A stretch of DNA of 64,000 nt from Arcobacter sp. (GCA_020048055.1 JAIFNA010000004.1:62001-126000); one strand, 5' to 3'. Shown: positions 27,405 through 38,167, counted from the stretch's first letter. Numbers and translations are program-made. The notes: generated by a model not told the origin, from the letters alone.

Positions 27405-28707
27405 GGGTCACCTCCAGGAATTTTTTTAATATCTCATCGTATGAGTGTTTTTCGCCAACATCTTGAGTTAAAAAAGCTCTAATTACTTCTTTTTTAGATA
27501 TAGCCCTATCAAGCTCACTATCCATACCCTTTTTGTAAGCACCTACTCTTATCAAAACTTCATTCTCTTTTATCAATGATAATATCCTTTTTAACTTTAA
27601 AAAGCCATTATATTGGTCTTTTGAGATAACTTTATCAATCACTCTCGAAGCACTTTGCAAAAGATCAATTGGTGGGTAAAATCCTTGTTCGGTTAGCTCC
27701 CTAGTTAATACAATATGTCCATCAAGGATACTTCTACTTTGATCTGCGATTGGATCATTCATATCATCTCCATCAACCAAAACAGTAAAAAATGCAGTAA
27801 TTGTCCCCTTTTGATTTGCTCCAGCCCTCTCCATAAGTTGAGGCAATAGTGCAAAAACAGAAGGTGGGTAACCACCACGTCCTGGTGGCTCACCTGTGCT
27901 AAGTCCTATCTCTCTTTGAGCCATAGCAAACCTTGTCACGCTATCCATCATTAAAAGAACATCATGTCCTTTATCCCTAAAAAATTCTGCTATTGCCATA
28001 GCCGTAAAAGCTCCATACTTACGCATCAAAGATGATTCATCACTTGTAGCTGCAATAATAATTGTATTTTCAAGATTGTTATCCAAATTGTAGTGGATAA
28101 ATTCTGGAATCTCCCTACCCCTTTCCCCTATCAAAGCTATAACTTTTATTTGTGCTTCACTACCTTTTACAATCATCCCCATTAAAGTAGATTTACCAAC
28201 ACCACTCCCTGCAAAAATACCAACTTTTTGCCCTTTTCCGCAAGTCAACATCGAATCGATTGCTTTTACACCTGTACTAAATTTTTGGTTTATAATCCCC
28301 CTTTGCAAAGGTGAAGTTGCCTCTTTGTTTAAAGATGAAGTCTCTTCAAGATTTTGAATTTTTCCAAGTTCATCAATTGGTTCTCCAAGTGCATTTATTA
28401 CCCTTCCAAGAAGTCCATATCCACACTTAACATTTAGTCCATCTTTTTGCAAATAAACTTTATCATTTATCCTAAATCCATCTACAAACGAAAATGGAAC
28501 TATTGTAAACTCGTCATTTATAATAGAAGCAACCATTCCCAAAACTGTGTACAAATGTTTTTCTGATTCAATCTTAACAACATCTCCAATAGCTACAATA
28601 AGTCCAGAAGCAACAACCGTTGTGCTACTAATATTATGAATTCGACCAAAAGGGACAATTAAATTATCCATCTCGATACCATTTAAAAGTTTTTCTATAT
28701 TTATCAT
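27397..28707 (-). CDS. fliI: FliI, flagellar export ATPase
   Basis: A 436-residue F1-like ATPase that energises flagellar protein export. Walker A is GSGVGKST and Walker B lies in VLLMMDSV; the RPPGRGGYPP-like loop STGEPPGRGGYPPS is characteristic. FliH is encoded far away, so the usual fliHI pair is split. Confidence 0.93.
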   Translation of the reverse strand: MINIEKLLNGIEMDNLIVPFGRIHNISSTTVVASGLIVAIGDVVKIESEKHLYTVLGMVASIINDEFTIVPFSFVDGFRINDKVYLQKDGLNVKCGYGLLGRVINALGEPIDELGKIQNLEETSSLNKEATSPLQRGIINQKFSTGVKAIDSMLTCGKGQKVGIFAGSGVGKSTLMGMIVKGSEAQIKVIALIGERGREIPEFIHYNLDNNLENTIIIAATSDESSLMRKYGAFTAMAIAEFFRDKGHDVLLMMDSVTRFAMAQREIGLSTGEPPGRGGYPPSVFALLPQLMERAGANQKGTITAFFTVLVDGDDMNDPIADQSRSILDGHIVLTRELTEQGFYPPIDLLQSASRVIDKVISKDQYNGFLKLKRILSLIKENEVLIRVGAYKKGMDSELDRAISKKEVIRAFLTQDVGEKHSYDEILKKFLEVTRD

Positions 28708-28791
28708 CTTTTGATTTTATCCAAAGTTTGATTACTTTTTAAGTTTATGATGTTGGGTTTTAATTATTTTATTTATGATTCTATTAATTTA

Positions 28792-29439
28792 TCACCAAAT
28801 AATCTTTTGTTTGCCTCGATTTGTTAAAAAAAGATTTGTTTTACTAAAATGTTTACAACCAAAAAAACCACGATAACTTGAAAGTGGGCTTGGATGCGGA
28901 GCTGTTAAGATATAGTGTTTGGTTTTATCGATTAATACACTTTTTTTAATGGCAGGTGTCCCCCAAAGCAAAAACACAATATCACTAAAGTTTTCAGAAA
29001 TATGGGTAATAATACTATTTGTAAAAATTTCCCATCCAATATTTTTATGAGAAGCAGGTGAGCCATCTTCAACAGTAAGTACACTATTTATAAGCAATAC
29101 ACCTTGTGTGGCCCAAGATGTCAAATCACCATCTTCACAAACTACACTTCCAATATCATCTTTTATCTCTTTTAAAATATTTAACATTGATGGTGGATTT
29201 TTAATATTTGATGGTGTAGAAAAAGCGAGTCCCTGAGCTTGTCCAAAGCTATGATATGGATCTTGACCAAGTATCACAACTTTTAAATTTTCATATTTGC
29301 AAAGTTTAAATGCGTTAAAGATTTTATCTTTTGATGGATATATTTTTGTAGTTTTACCCCTTCTATCCAAAAAAATCTCTAAGTTTAAAAAATACTCTTT
29401 TTCTTTTTCTGATTGTATGACATCGTCCCAATTTTGCAT
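28792..29439 (-). CDS. ung: uracil-DNA glycosylase
   Basis: A family 1 glycosylase of 215 residues that removes uracil from DNA. The catalytic motif GQDPYH and the second motif HPSPLSSYRGFFGCKHF are intact. It is divergent from glmS. Confidence 0.96.
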   Translation of the reverse strand: MQNWDDVIQSEKEKEYFLNLEIFLDRRGKTTKIYPSKDKIFNAFKLCKYENLKVVILGQDPYHSFGQAQGLAFSTPSNIKNPPSMLNILKEIKDDIGSVVCEDGDLTSWATQGVLLINSVLTVEDGSPASHKNIGWEIFTNSIITHISENFSDIVFLLWGTPAIKKSVLIDKTKHYILTAPHPSPLSSYRGFFGCKHFSKTNLFLTNRGKQKIIW

Positions 29440-29466
29440 ATCCCTATCCCTTTATCAACTTTAAAG

Positions 29467-29472
29467 TATAAT
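29467..29472 (+). promoter_or_regulatory. -10 box before glmS
   Basis: A perfect TATAAT stands 27 bases before the glmS start. No -35 consensus is seen, as is common for sigma70 promoters in this phylum. The assignment rests on position and sequence only. Confidence 0.4.
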
Positions 29473-29499
29473 AACTAAATTTTAATAAAGAGGTTTTAT

Positions 29500-31314
29500 A
29501 TGTGCGGAATTGTTGGTTACATTGGGAAAAAAAATACTAAACAAATATTAATAGATGGTTTAAAAGAATTAGAATATAGAGGCTATGATAGTGCGGGGAT
29601 AGCTCTGCTTGAGGGGGAAAAATTAGAAGTTTATAAAGCTGTTGGGAAAATTAAAAATCTCGAAGAGAAAGTTTTATGCAATCAAATTTGTCCCGCTAAA
29701 GATGGAACATTTTCCCTTGGAATTGGGCACACCAGATGGGCAACACATGGCAAACCAACAGAATTAAATGCTCATCCACATCTTGGCGTATACTCTTATG
29801 TGGTTCACAACGGAATAATTGAAAACTATAAAGAACTTAAAGAGGAACTGACAAATGCTGGTCATAACTTTGTTTCACAAACTGATACAGAAGTGATTGT
29901 CCATCTTTTTGAATATTATTTTAACCAATCAAATGATGCAAAATTATCTTTTCACCAAACGATAGAAAGATTAGAAGGTGCATATTCAATTTTACTGATC
30001 ACAAAATCTATGCCAGATTCAATCTTCTTTATGAAGCACGGCTCACCCCTAGCAATTGCTAAAGGAAATGATGATGGTGAGATATATTTTGCATCTTCAG
30101 ATGCTCCACTAATAGGTTTAGCACACGATGTTGTTTACCTTGAAGATGGGATTAGTGGGATTGCATCTATTGATAATTTAGAATTTTCAGATGAAGTAAA
30201 ATGGTCAATCTTACCTTCAAGTAAACTTTTTGCCCAAAAAGATGGATTTAGATTTTTTATGGAAAAAGAGATTTATGAGCAAAAAGATGTTGTTGTTGAT
30301 ACGATGATGGGTAGACTAAAAGATAATGCAATTGAATTTGATGAGCTACCGCCACATATACTTGATGGGATAAATGAAATTAAAATTTGTGCTTGTGGTA
30401 CAAGTTTTCATGCTGGGTTAACTGCATCATACCTTTTTGAAAGATTAACAAAAATAAGATGTAGTGTTGAGATTGCTAGTGAATTTAGATACAAAGAGCC
30501 TTTACTGAGTAAAGATACACTTTTTATAGTTATCTCTCAAAGTGGTGAAACAGCTGATACACTTGAAGCACTTAAAATGGCAAAAAATGGTGGATTAAAA
30601 AGCATAGCAGTTTGTAATGTTGACAATAGCTCAATGACAAGGGTAGCGGACGCTACAGTACTTTTACGAGCTGGCATTGAAAAAGGTGTTGCTAGTACAA
30701 AAGCATTTTCAACTCAAACAGTTGTCCTTTGGATGATGGCACTTTATTTTGGAAAAATTAAAGGTTCAATAGATAATAAAAAATTACAAGATGAATTAAA
30801 AACTCTAAAAGCTGTACCAAATAGTTTAAAAGTAGAAAATTCTTTACATGAAAAATGTAGAAGACTTAGTAAAAGATACCTTCACGGGCATGGTTTTTTC
30901 TTTATCGGAAGAGATGTTTTTTATCCGCTCGCTTTAGAGGGTGCATTGAAATTAAAAGAGATAAGTTATCTTCACGCTGAGGGTTATCCAGCAGGTGAAA
31001 TGAAACATGGTCCAATTGCTCTAGCTGACCCTGAACTTTTTACAATTGCCCTTATGCCTCAACATCTACACTATGATAAGATTAAATCAAATGTTGAAGA
31101 GCTAAGTGCAAGAGATAGTACAATTTGTGCGATTTCACCACTTCCATTTGAACTTAGTGATGATTTTATATTAACAAAAGAGACAAACCACTATATGCTT
31201 GAGTTTTTTGAGATGCTTGTAGTGTTGCAACTCTTTTCGATGGAGATAAGCGTAAGACTTGGAAATGATGTAGATATGCCAAGAAACTTAGCTAAATCTG
31301 TGACTGTTGAGTAA
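29500..31314 (+). CDS. glmS: GlmS, glucosamine-fructose-6-phosphate aminotransferase
   Basis: GlmS makes glucosamine 6-phosphate for peptidoglycan and LPS. Cys2 (MCGIVGYIG) is the glutaminase nucleophile; two SIS domains follow (CGTSFHAG, SQSGETADT) and the end is DMPRNLAKSVTVE. Length 604 is standard. AGAGG precedes the start. No riboswitch or ribozyme structure is seen in the short leader. Confidence 0.97.
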   Translation: MCGIVGYIGKKNTKQILIDGLKELEYRGYDSAGIALLEGEKLEVYKAVGKIKNLEEKVLCNQICPAKDGTFSLGIGHTRWATHGKPTELNAHPHLGVYSYVVHNGIIENYKELKEELTNAGHNFVSQTDTEVIVHLFEYYFNQSNDAKLSFHQTIERLEGAYSILLITKSMPDSIFFMKHGSPLAIAKGNDDGEIYFASSDAPLIGLAHDVVYLEDGISGIASIDNLEFSDEVKWSILPSSKLFAQKDGFRFFMEKEIYEQKDVVVDTMMGRLKDNAIEFDELPPHILDGINEIKICACGTSFHAGLTASYLFERLTKIRCSVEIASEFRYKEPLLSKDTLFIVISQSGETADTLEALKMAKNGGLKSIAVCNVDNSSMTRVADATVLLRAGIEKGVASTKAFSTQTVVLWMMALYFGKIKGSIDNKKLQDELKTLKAVPNSLKVENSLHEKCRRLSKRYLHGHGFFFIGRDVFYPLALEGALKLKEISYLHAEGYPAGEMKHGPIALADPELFTIALMPQHLHYDKIKSNVEELSARDSTICAISPLPFELSDDFILTKETNHYMLEFFEMLVVLQLFSMEISVRLGNDVDMPRNLAKSVTVE

Positions 31315-31386
31315 TATAATAACAATTAGTGGAAGATCTGATACGGTCTCCTCTACTTATTGATTTTCAACCTAGAACGCTAAGGT

Positions 31387-32265
31387 CTAATTTATGTGCA
31401 ACGAGGAAGTCTTTCCGCTTCTTATGATTTCATTCACAGCCTTCATTACTTCTTGCTCTTTTCCCATAAAACCATGCTGAGTCAATGCCTTGCAAGCCTT
31501 ACCAATAAATCCATTGCCGCCGTACACCGTAACTAATGGGATATTAAATCTTTCAGATATGCTATGTGCTCCGCTATAAGGTGTTAAGGAACATTGATCA
31601 CCGATATGATGTATAAAAAATTGAGGTACTTGTATCTTATTATAATTGAAATTACCAAGCTCACTATATGAATTCTTAGCATATGGATCTGTGATAGTGG
31701 AAGTGTGAATTACTCCCGCATATGCCTTATTATTATAAAGTGGCATAAATGATGAAGAAATCGTTCCCATGCTTGTTCCCACAAGCCAAACTTCTGTAAT
31801 TGAAGGTGTATGTTTTTTGATTTCTGAAATCAATTTTCCTACATCATCTTCTCTTTGCTTTGATGATTGGTAGTAACTTGAACAATAATCACCACTTTGA
31901 GATTGACAATCCACAATAAGAGTTGCTACAACATCATCCACCAAAAATCTTCTTGCTCTTATCAAAAAATTGTTTTCGAGCTTTGATTTTGTCATAATAT
32001 TATTTTCAACTACTGCTCCAACAACAGATGGTGATCCAGGAAGTAAAACTGCAAGTTTAGTTGGTTTATCAAAACCTATTTTTATTGAATAAACACCAAC
32101 TTGTTTGTTAGTATTTGACAAATTAATAGAAATAAGTTCCTCCCTAAGACCTACTGAATTATTTTTGATAGTATCATCAGCCGAAATAAGACCTACAACC
32201 AATAAACAACTAGATAAAAAGAAGAAAAATGATTTTAGTTGTGATTGTTTCATCAAATAATACAT
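31387..32265 (-). CDS. secreted alpha/beta hydrolase, substrate unknown
   Basis: An N-terminal signal peptide ends near ISADD. The nucleophile elbow GTSMG, an acid in HIGDQCS and a histidine in LTQHGF form a probable catalytic triad. Cysteines in DCQSQSGDYCSS suggest a disulfide, consistent with export. I do not recognise a specific enzyme. A second in-frame ATG four codons in (32253) is an equally likely start. It stands alone between glmS and the complex I terminator and shows no link to either. Confidence 0.7.
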   Translation of the reverse strand: MYYLMKQSQLKSFFFFLSSCLLVVGLISADDTIKNNSVGLREELISINLSNTNKQVGVYSIKIGFDKPTKLAVLLPGSPSVVGAVVENNIMTKSKLENNFLIRARRFLVDDVVATLIVDCQSQSGDYCSSYYQSSKQREDDVGKLISEIKKHTPSITEVWLVGTSMGTISSSFMPLYNNKAYAGVIHTSTITDPYAKNSYSELGNFNYNKIQVPQFFIHHIGDQCSLTPYSGAHSISERFNIPLVTVYGGNGFIGKACKALTQHGFMGKEQEVMKAVNEIIRSGKTSSLHIN

Positions 32266-32288
32266 TTTTAGTAAGTAACAAATAAATT

Positions 32289-32314
32289 ACAAAGGGCACA
32301 AGCCTACCCTTTGT
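32289..32314 (-). terminator. terminator of the complex I operon
   Basis: ACAAAGGG (32289-32296) pairs with CCCTTTGT (32307-32314) around a ten-base loop, just past the nuoN stop. In minus-strand sense it is followed by an AT-rich stretch with broken T runs, so termination strength may be moderate. Confidence 0.72.
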
Positions 32315-32326
32315 GAAAAATATTAT

Positions 32327-33823
32327 TTAGTATCCACTTACCTCAACAGCCATCCGAACAATTGAAACGATACTATCAAGCCAAAATACTGCAGTAATTG
32401 CAAAGACAACCGAAATCGTAATAATAACTTTTAAAATAAGATTATTTACTGCTTGATATTCGAGCACAACAGCTCCACTATCTCTTGTTTTTAAGAACAT
32501 ATAAATAATAAGTTTTAGATAATAAAACGCAGCAATTGCAGAATTAAGAGCCATTATAACAGCAAGTACAATTTCGCCACTATTAATAGTTGCACCCAAA
32601 AGATACATTTTTCCCCAAAATAATGAAAATGGTGGTACACCAGCAAGTGCTAACATCAAAATACCAAGCATAAATGCAGCAACTGGAGCTGTTTTTACAA
32701 GACCTGTAAATTTATCAAATTGATAATCTGTTGTAAATCCGTAAAATGATGGGTCCTCTTTTGTTCTATGTACCCAAAGCATAGCAAATGCCCCAAGAAT
32801 TACAAACACAAACATTATCCAATACAAAAATAAACTCTCGATACCTTGTGAGGTTCCTAGCATAATTGCAACTAAAACAAACCCTGCATGTGAGATTGAT
32901 GAGAATGCCAACATCCTTTTTACATCTGTTTGGACTAATGCAATTAAATTTGGAATAGTCATAGTTACAACCGCCATCATATACAAAATACTTTTAACCC
33001 AAACATCATCAGCTTGGATAAAAATACTAAAAAATCTTATTGCAACTACAAGTATAGCAATCTTTGGAACAATTGCAATATATCCAGCTAAAGATGCGCT
33101 TGAACCCTCATAAACATCAGGTGCCCATGTATGAAAAGGAACAAGAGATAATTTAAATCCAATTGCACCAATCATAAATACAACACCTAATAAAATTAAA
33201 GGATAGTTATCAAAATTTGTAATAGCAAAATGATTTGAAATTTGACCCAATTCAACACTTCCAGTTACATAATAAAGAATCATAGAGCCGAAGGCATAAA
33301 ATGCAGCAGCCAAAGCTCCCATTGTAAAATATTTAATCGAAGCTTCTGTTGACTTATCACGGTTATGCATAGCTATCATTGTATATAAACTAAGAGATGC
33401 TGTTTCAAGTCCAACAAAAATTAAAATTAAATTATCAGATGATGCCATAAACTGAAAACCAGCAGTCATAAATAAAAATAATGCATAATATTCAGGGTAT
33501 CTATACTCATGAAATCTTTGTTTCGTAAGACTCAAAAATATAAACAATCCAGATGATACAACAATAATTATCTGAGCCAATAGTGAAATTCCATCAACTA
33601 ACATCACATCAAAAAAACCTCTAACATCACCACTATATGAAACGATTGAAACTAAATCTATCAGTAAAAATAGAGCTGTCAAAACTACATAAAAATGTTT
33701 ATCATTGTGTTTTCTAAATAAATCTATACATAAAATCATTAAAGCACCAAAAATAGCTATACTCATAGGTACTATTGAAGGTAGATTTAAACTCATTACA
33801 TCTATTGAAATTGGAGTTATCAT
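32327..33823 (-). CDS. nuoN: complex I antiporter-like subunit NuoN
   Basis: A 498-residue, fourteen-helix proton-pumping subunit of the Mrp-antiporter family. The signatures VGLETASLSLYTM and PFHTWAPDVYEGS carry the key Glu and His. It is the last gene of the nuo operon. Confidence 0.95.
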   Translation of the reverse strand: MITPISIDVMSLNLPSIVPMSIAIFGALMILCIDLFRKHNDKHFYVVLTALFLLIDLVSIVSYSGDVRGFFDVMLVDGISLLAQIIIVVSSGLFIFLSLTKQRFHEYRYPEYYALFLFMTAGFQFMASSDNLILIFVGLETASLSLYTMIAMHNRDKSTEASIKYFTMGALAAAFYAFGSMILYYVTGSVELGQISNHFAITNFDNYPLILLGVVFMIGAIGFKLSLVPFHTWAPDVYEGSSASLAGYIAIVPKIAILVVAIRFFSIFIQADDVWVKSILYMMAVVTMTIPNLIALVQTDVKRMLAFSSISHAGFVLVAIMLGTSQGIESLFLYWIMFVFVILGAFAMLWVHRTKEDPSFYGFTTDYQFDKFTGLVKTAPVAAFMLGILMLALAGVPPFSLFWGKMYLLGATINSGEIVLAVIMALNSAIAAFYYLKLIIYMFLKTRDSGAVVLEYQAVNNLILKVIITISVVFAITAVFWLDSIVSIVRMAVEVSGY

Positions 33824-33825
33824 AA

Positions 33826-35349
33826 TTATCTCTCCCCTATTGAATTAACTTTGGCAATTGTCTCTTTTGCCTCTGGTGTTACTGCTTTAATATACATTAT
33901 TTGCACAATTTGTTTTACACTTTTATCTACTGGTTCTAATATGGGTTTTGGATATATTCCTAACGCTATTATTAACATCACAAGCGGAATTAAAGCGCTA
34001 TATTCTTTACCATTTAAATCTTTTAATTTAAGATTTGATTCATGAGTAATTGGTCCAAAAAATGTTCTTTTATAAAGTACAAGCATATAAACAGCACCTA
34101 AAATTATTGTAAGTCCTGCAATTGCAGTCATAATAGGTGATACTGCAAAAAATCCAAGTAAACTTAAAAATTCACCAACAAATCCTATTGTAAGTGGTAA
34201 TCCAACTGATGCCATTAGTACTATTCCAAAAATAGTTGCATACATTGGCATAACTTTTGCTAATCCACCAAATTCACTCATCATCTTTGTATGTTTTCTA
34301 TCATACAGCACTCCAACTAGCATAAACAGAGCGCCAGAAACAAGACCATGGGAGATCATTAAAAAAATACTTCCACCAATCCCCTCAACATTAAGCGCAA
34401 AAATACCTAATATTATAACCCCCATATGCGATACTGAACTATATGCTATAACTTGTTTTATATCTTCTTGAGCATAAGCAACCATAGCTGTATAAACAAT
34501 TGCAATTAAAGCTAAAATTGCCATTGGAATAATCATCTCAACCGATGCATCTGGAAATAGTGGCAACGAAAATCTTATAAAACCATAAGTTCCCATTTTA
34601 AGCAAAATTGCCGCAAGTATAACAGACCCAATAGTAGGTGCTTGTCCATGAGCATAAGGAAGCCAAGTATGAAATGGAACCATTGGAACTTTAATAGCAA
34701 ACCCAAGGAAAAATGCTACAAATAGCCACAACTGCATATTAACAGGTAGTTGTAACATATACCAATCAAGGAGATTAAAGCTCCAAACTCCAGTAGCTTC
34801 AGCGTAAATATACCCCAAATACAACATACCCAAAAGCATAATTAGTGAACCTGTAAATGTATAAATAAAGAATTTAACAGCCGCATAAATTCTAAGCGCT
34901 CCACCCCAAGCTCCTATTAGATATAGCATCGGCACAAGTGAAAATTCCCAAAATAGATAAAATAAGATTGCATCTAAAGATACAAAAACTCCAACCATAG
35001 CCATCTCTAAAACCAAAACAGACAATATCATATGTTTTAGATTTCTTGTTTCACTTAATCCAATCAATGAAATCATCGTTACAAATGTTGTCATAATTAC
35101 AAGGAATAATGAAATACCATCGAGTCCAAGATTGTATGAGATTCCAAATTGTTCAACAAGTGGAACAAACTCAGCAAACTGCATCACTCCTGTTGAAGAA
35201 TCATAGTTCGCCCACATAACACATGAGAGCATAAACTCAACCAAAGTAATTACGATACCGTAAGCCCTTATTGATTCTTTATCTACAAGTAGCCCAATTA
35301 GAGCTGCAAATAGTGGAAAGAATATTAATATTGATAAAATGTGATCCAT
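33826..35349 (-). CDS. nuoM: complex I antiporter-like subunit NuoM
   Basis: A 507-residue polytopic subunit with the signatures LFYLFWEFSLVPMYLI-like (visible as FWEFSLVPMLYLIG) and VPFHTWLPYAHGQAP. It forms one proton channel of the membrane arm. It lies two bases before nuoN. Confidence 0.95.
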   Translation of the reverse strand: MDHILSILIFFPLFAALIGLLVDKESIRAYGIVITLVEFMLSCVMWANYDSSTGVMQFAEFVPLVEQFGISYNLGLDGISLFLVIMTTFVTMISLIGLSETRNLKHMILSVLVLEMAMVGVFVSLDAILFYLFWEFSLVPMLYLIGAWGGALRIYAAVKFFIYTFTGSLIMLLGMLYLGYIYAEATGVWSFNLLDWYMLQLPVNMQLWLFVAFFLGFAIKVPMVPFHTWLPYAHGQAPTIGSVILAAILLKMGTYGFIRFSLPLFPDASVEMIIPMAILALIAIVYTAMVAYAQEDIKQVIAYSSVSHMGVIILGIFALNVEGIGGSIFLMISHGLVSGALFMLVGVLYDRKHTKMMSEFGGLAKVMPMYATIFGIVLMASVGLPLTIGFVGEFLSLLGFFAVSPIMTAIAGLTIILGAVYMLVLYKRTFFGPITHESNLKLKDLNGKEYSALIPLVMLIIALGIYPKPILEPVDKSVKQIVQIMYIKAVTPEAKETIAKVNSIGER

Positions 35350-35358
35350 CGATTCCCC

Positions 35359-37290
35359 TTACTTTGTTAAACCAAATAATAGTACAAGAGTTAATAAAAC
35401 AAAAACCCCCACAACCATTAATTTTAATGCTGTTGAAAGATTACCAGTTTGTATAGTTCTACCCTCTTCGCCACCAGTATAAATCATTTTTGCTACACCA
35501 TCAACAATAGCATCAATAACTTTCATATCTATCTTTTTCCAACTATAAACAGATAGTTTATAGTAAGGCTTTACAATAACCTTATCCCAAAAGTGTGGTA
35601 AATAATATTGATTTGCTAAAAGCTCGTAGCAAAATCTTTTAGACATTGCACCACTAAAATATGTTCCATTTTTTAGATATTTAAATACAGCAAATGCAAC
35701 GCCAAGAATAGCTATCGCACTTGTAACACCTATCAACATATAGTGTGTATTATGTTCAAGATGCCCCTCCCAAATAGGAAGTGAATGTGTTATAAAACTT
35801 ACAAACTCCCCTTGGAACCAACCAGCGACCACTGCTAATATTGCAAGTGGTGTCATAGCTGCTATCACGTAACCATAACTTTCATGAGGATGGTATCCCA
35901 AATGATGATAATTTTCTTTTCCATAAAAAACATACATAACAAGTCTAAAACTATAAAATGCAGTTAATCCAGCAGTTACCCAAAGAACAGTCCACAAAAT
36001 ATAAGCTTCATTTGCAAATGCTGATTCTAAAATCATATCTTTTGAGAAGAATCCAGCAAGTGGGAAAATACCAGCAAGTGCTAAAGAAGCAACAGTCATA
36101 ATTAATGCTGTTTTTGGCATATGCTTTCTAAGTCCACCCATATTTTTGATATTAATTTCATCATTCATCGCATGCATAACATTTCCAGCACCTAAGAAAA
36201 GAACCGATTTGAAAAACGCATGTGTTGCAAGATGGAACAGCGCTACCCAATAAGCACCAAGTCCAGCTGCTACAAACATATAACCTAGTTGAGAAAGTGT
36301 AGAGTATGCAATAATTTTTTTCATATTAGTAGCAACTAATGCCATAGTTGCCGCACCTATTGCAACAAACGCTCCAAGTCCAGCTATAAAATAGCCAACC
36401 TCAGGGACAATTGTAAAAATTTCATTTGCTCTTACAACTAAATAAACACCAGCAGTTACCATTGTTGCAGCATGAATTAGTGCTGAAACAGGAGTTGGAC
36501 CCTCCATTGCATTTGCAAGCCAAGTGTTGAATGGAAATTGAGCTGATTTCCCCATTGCTCCAATAAATAAAAATATAGCAATAGCAACAATTAATTCATG
36601 ACTTAACATACCTATATTTGCAAAAACTTCATCATATTGCAAAGTACCAAGATTCCAAAATATTAAGAAAATACCAATCAACATCCCAAGGTCCGCAACT
36701 CTATTCATTATAAATGCTTCATTTGCAGCCCATGAAGGTGAAACTGCTGAATATGGAGAAAGGGTTGAAAATGGTGATTTTGTGATATCTTTTGAATGTG
36801 GCATATCAGCTTTGTGATACCAAAATCCAATCAATCCCCAAGAACAAAGACCAACACCTTCCCAGCCTATAAATAGTCCAGCAAAGTTATCACTCATAAC
36901 AAGAACCATCATAGAAAATACGAACGCAGAAAGCCAAGCAAAAAATCTATTAAATGATTTATCATGATCCATATATCCGTTTGAGTGGATATGTACCATC
37001 GTTGATACAATCGTAACTACAACCATCATAGTAACACTTACATGATCTACAATAAATCCAAATGGAATAGAAACATGTCCTATAACAATCCAATCCATCA
37101 TATTTACATGAATTATCTCACCTGTTGAATAAACATGCGCACATAATACAATTGACGCAACCATAGATACTGCTAATAACAATGATGTCACAATACCTAC
37201 GAGTTGTGATTTTTTAGCATTACTAAAAAGTGTTGCAAATAATGATCCAATAATTGGAGCAAATAGTGCTAAATATAAATAATTTTCCAT
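35359..37290 (-). CDS. nuoL: complex I antiporter-like subunit NuoL
   Basis: The 643-residue distal pump subunit, with FIGWEGVGLCSWGLIGFW and PFNTWLANAMEGPTPVSALIHAATMVTAGVY (shown in part). The C-terminal extension that forms the lateral helix is present. It follows nuoK by two bases. Confidence 0.96.
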   Translation of the reverse strand: MENYLYLALFAPIIGSLFATLFSNAKKSQLVGIVTSLLLAVSMVASIVLCAHVYSTGEIIHVNMMDWIVIGHVSIPFGFIVDHVSVTMMVVVTIVSTMVHIHSNGYMDHDKSFNRFFAWLSAFVFSMMVLVMSDNFAGLFIGWEGVGLCSWGLIGFWYHKADMPHSKDITKSPFSTLSPYSAVSPSWAANEAFIMNRVADLGMLIGIFLIFWNLGTLQYDEVFANIGMLSHELIVAIAIFLFIGAMGKSAQFPFNTWLANAMEGPTPVSALIHAATMVTAGVYLVVRANEIFTIVPEVGYFIAGLGAFVAIGAATMALVATNMKKIIAYSTLSQLGYMFVAAGLGAYWVALFHLATHAFFKSVLFLGAGNVMHAMNDEINIKNMGGLRKHMPKTALIMTVASLALAGIFPLAGFFSKDMILESAFANEAYILWTVLWVTAGLTAFYSFRLVMYVFYGKENYHHLGYHPHESYGYVIAAMTPLAILAVVAGWFQGEFVSFITHSLPIWEGHLEHNTHYMLIGVTSAIAILGVAFAVFKYLKNGTYFSGAMSKRFCYELLANQYYLPHFWDKVIVKPYYKLSVYSWKKIDMKVIDAIVDGVAKMIYTGGEEGRTIQTGNLSTALKLMVVGVFVLLTLVLLFGLTK

Positions 37291-37292
37291 CC

Positions 37293-37598
37293 CTAACCTT
37301 TCATTTGTTGTAACGAATCTAAATCAATTGTATTTTTTCGTTTAAACCATAAAATAAGTAGCCCAAGTCCAACAGCAACTTCACTAGCTGCAATTGCAAT
37401 AATAAAAAATGCAAACATTTGCCCTGTTAAATCTTGATGAAATTTACTTATAGCCACAAAGCCAATATTCACAGCATTCAACATTATTTCGGTAGAAAAA
37501 AATAGCATCAACAAATTTTTTCTCCTCAAAACCCCAAACAATCCAATCATAAAAATTATAGTGCTGAGTATTAAATAATCATTTAGTGTAACCATCAT
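37293..37598 (-). CDS. nuoK: complex I subunit NuoK
   Basis: A 101-residue, three-helix subunit with the conserved STEIMLNAVNI segment holding the membrane glutamate. It overlaps nuoJ by four bases. Confidence 0.94.
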   Translation of the reverse strand: MMVTLNDYLILSTIIFMIGLFGVLRRKNLLMLFFSTEIMLNAVNIGFVAISKFHQDLTGQMFAFFIIAIAASEVAVGLGLLILWFKRKNTIDLDSLQQMKG

Positions 37599-38158
37599 TT
37601 AGTCTCCTTTGAATTCAAATCACTTTTAACATTTTCTTTTAAAATAACAGCATGACTATCCATTTTTTTACCAGCTAAAATAATTCCACCAATCATAGCT
37701 ACAAGTAACATTACAGCTGCAACTTCAAAAGGGATAAGATATTTTGTAAATAAAATAAGTCCAACATCAGCTGTATTGCTATATTCACTGTGAACTGGGT
37801 AAGCTGCGATAATATTCGTACTTACAATTGGTGCAACCAAAATAACAACAACTAATAAAGCAACTAATCCTGTTAATAAAAATGTAAATCTAGGATTTGC
37901 AACCTTCTCCTCAACATCACTAATTGAATCAAAAAACATCATACCAAATGCATAAAGCGCCATAACTGCACCAGTATAGACTACTATCTGAACAACTCCT
38001 AAAAAATCTGCATTTAATAAGAAGAAAAACGCTGATATAAAAATCATACCAGCAGCGAGTGAACTAAGTGCATAGAGTGCATTTTTAGTCACGACGGTAA
38101 TTGTAAACATTGCGATTGTTAAAAACGCAAAAGTATAAAAAGCTACTACTTCAAACAT
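37595..38158 (-). CDS. nuoJ: complex I subunit NuoJ
   Basis: A 187-residue, five-helix membrane subunit with VVQIVVYTGAVMALYAFGMMFF, the family signature for the flexible helix region. It lies nine bases after nuoI. Confidence 0.93.
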   Translation of the reverse strand: MFEVVAFYTFAFLTIAMFTITVVTKNALYALSSLAAGMIFISAFFFLLNADFLGVVQIVVYTGAVMALYAFGMMFFDSISDVEEKVANPRFTFLLTGLVALLVVVILVAPIVSTNIIAAYPVHSEYSNTADVGLILFTKYLIPFEVAAVMLLVAMIGGIILAGKKMDSHAVILKENVKSDLNSKETK

Positions 38159-38167
38159 ATTTTTTCC

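Noticed and set aside
29440-29499. glmS ribozyme or riboswitch
   Set aside because: The leader is far too short to hold the structure.
31328-31354. Hairpin after glmS
   Set aside because: The stem has a bulge and a mismatch and no T run follows, so I do not call a terminator.
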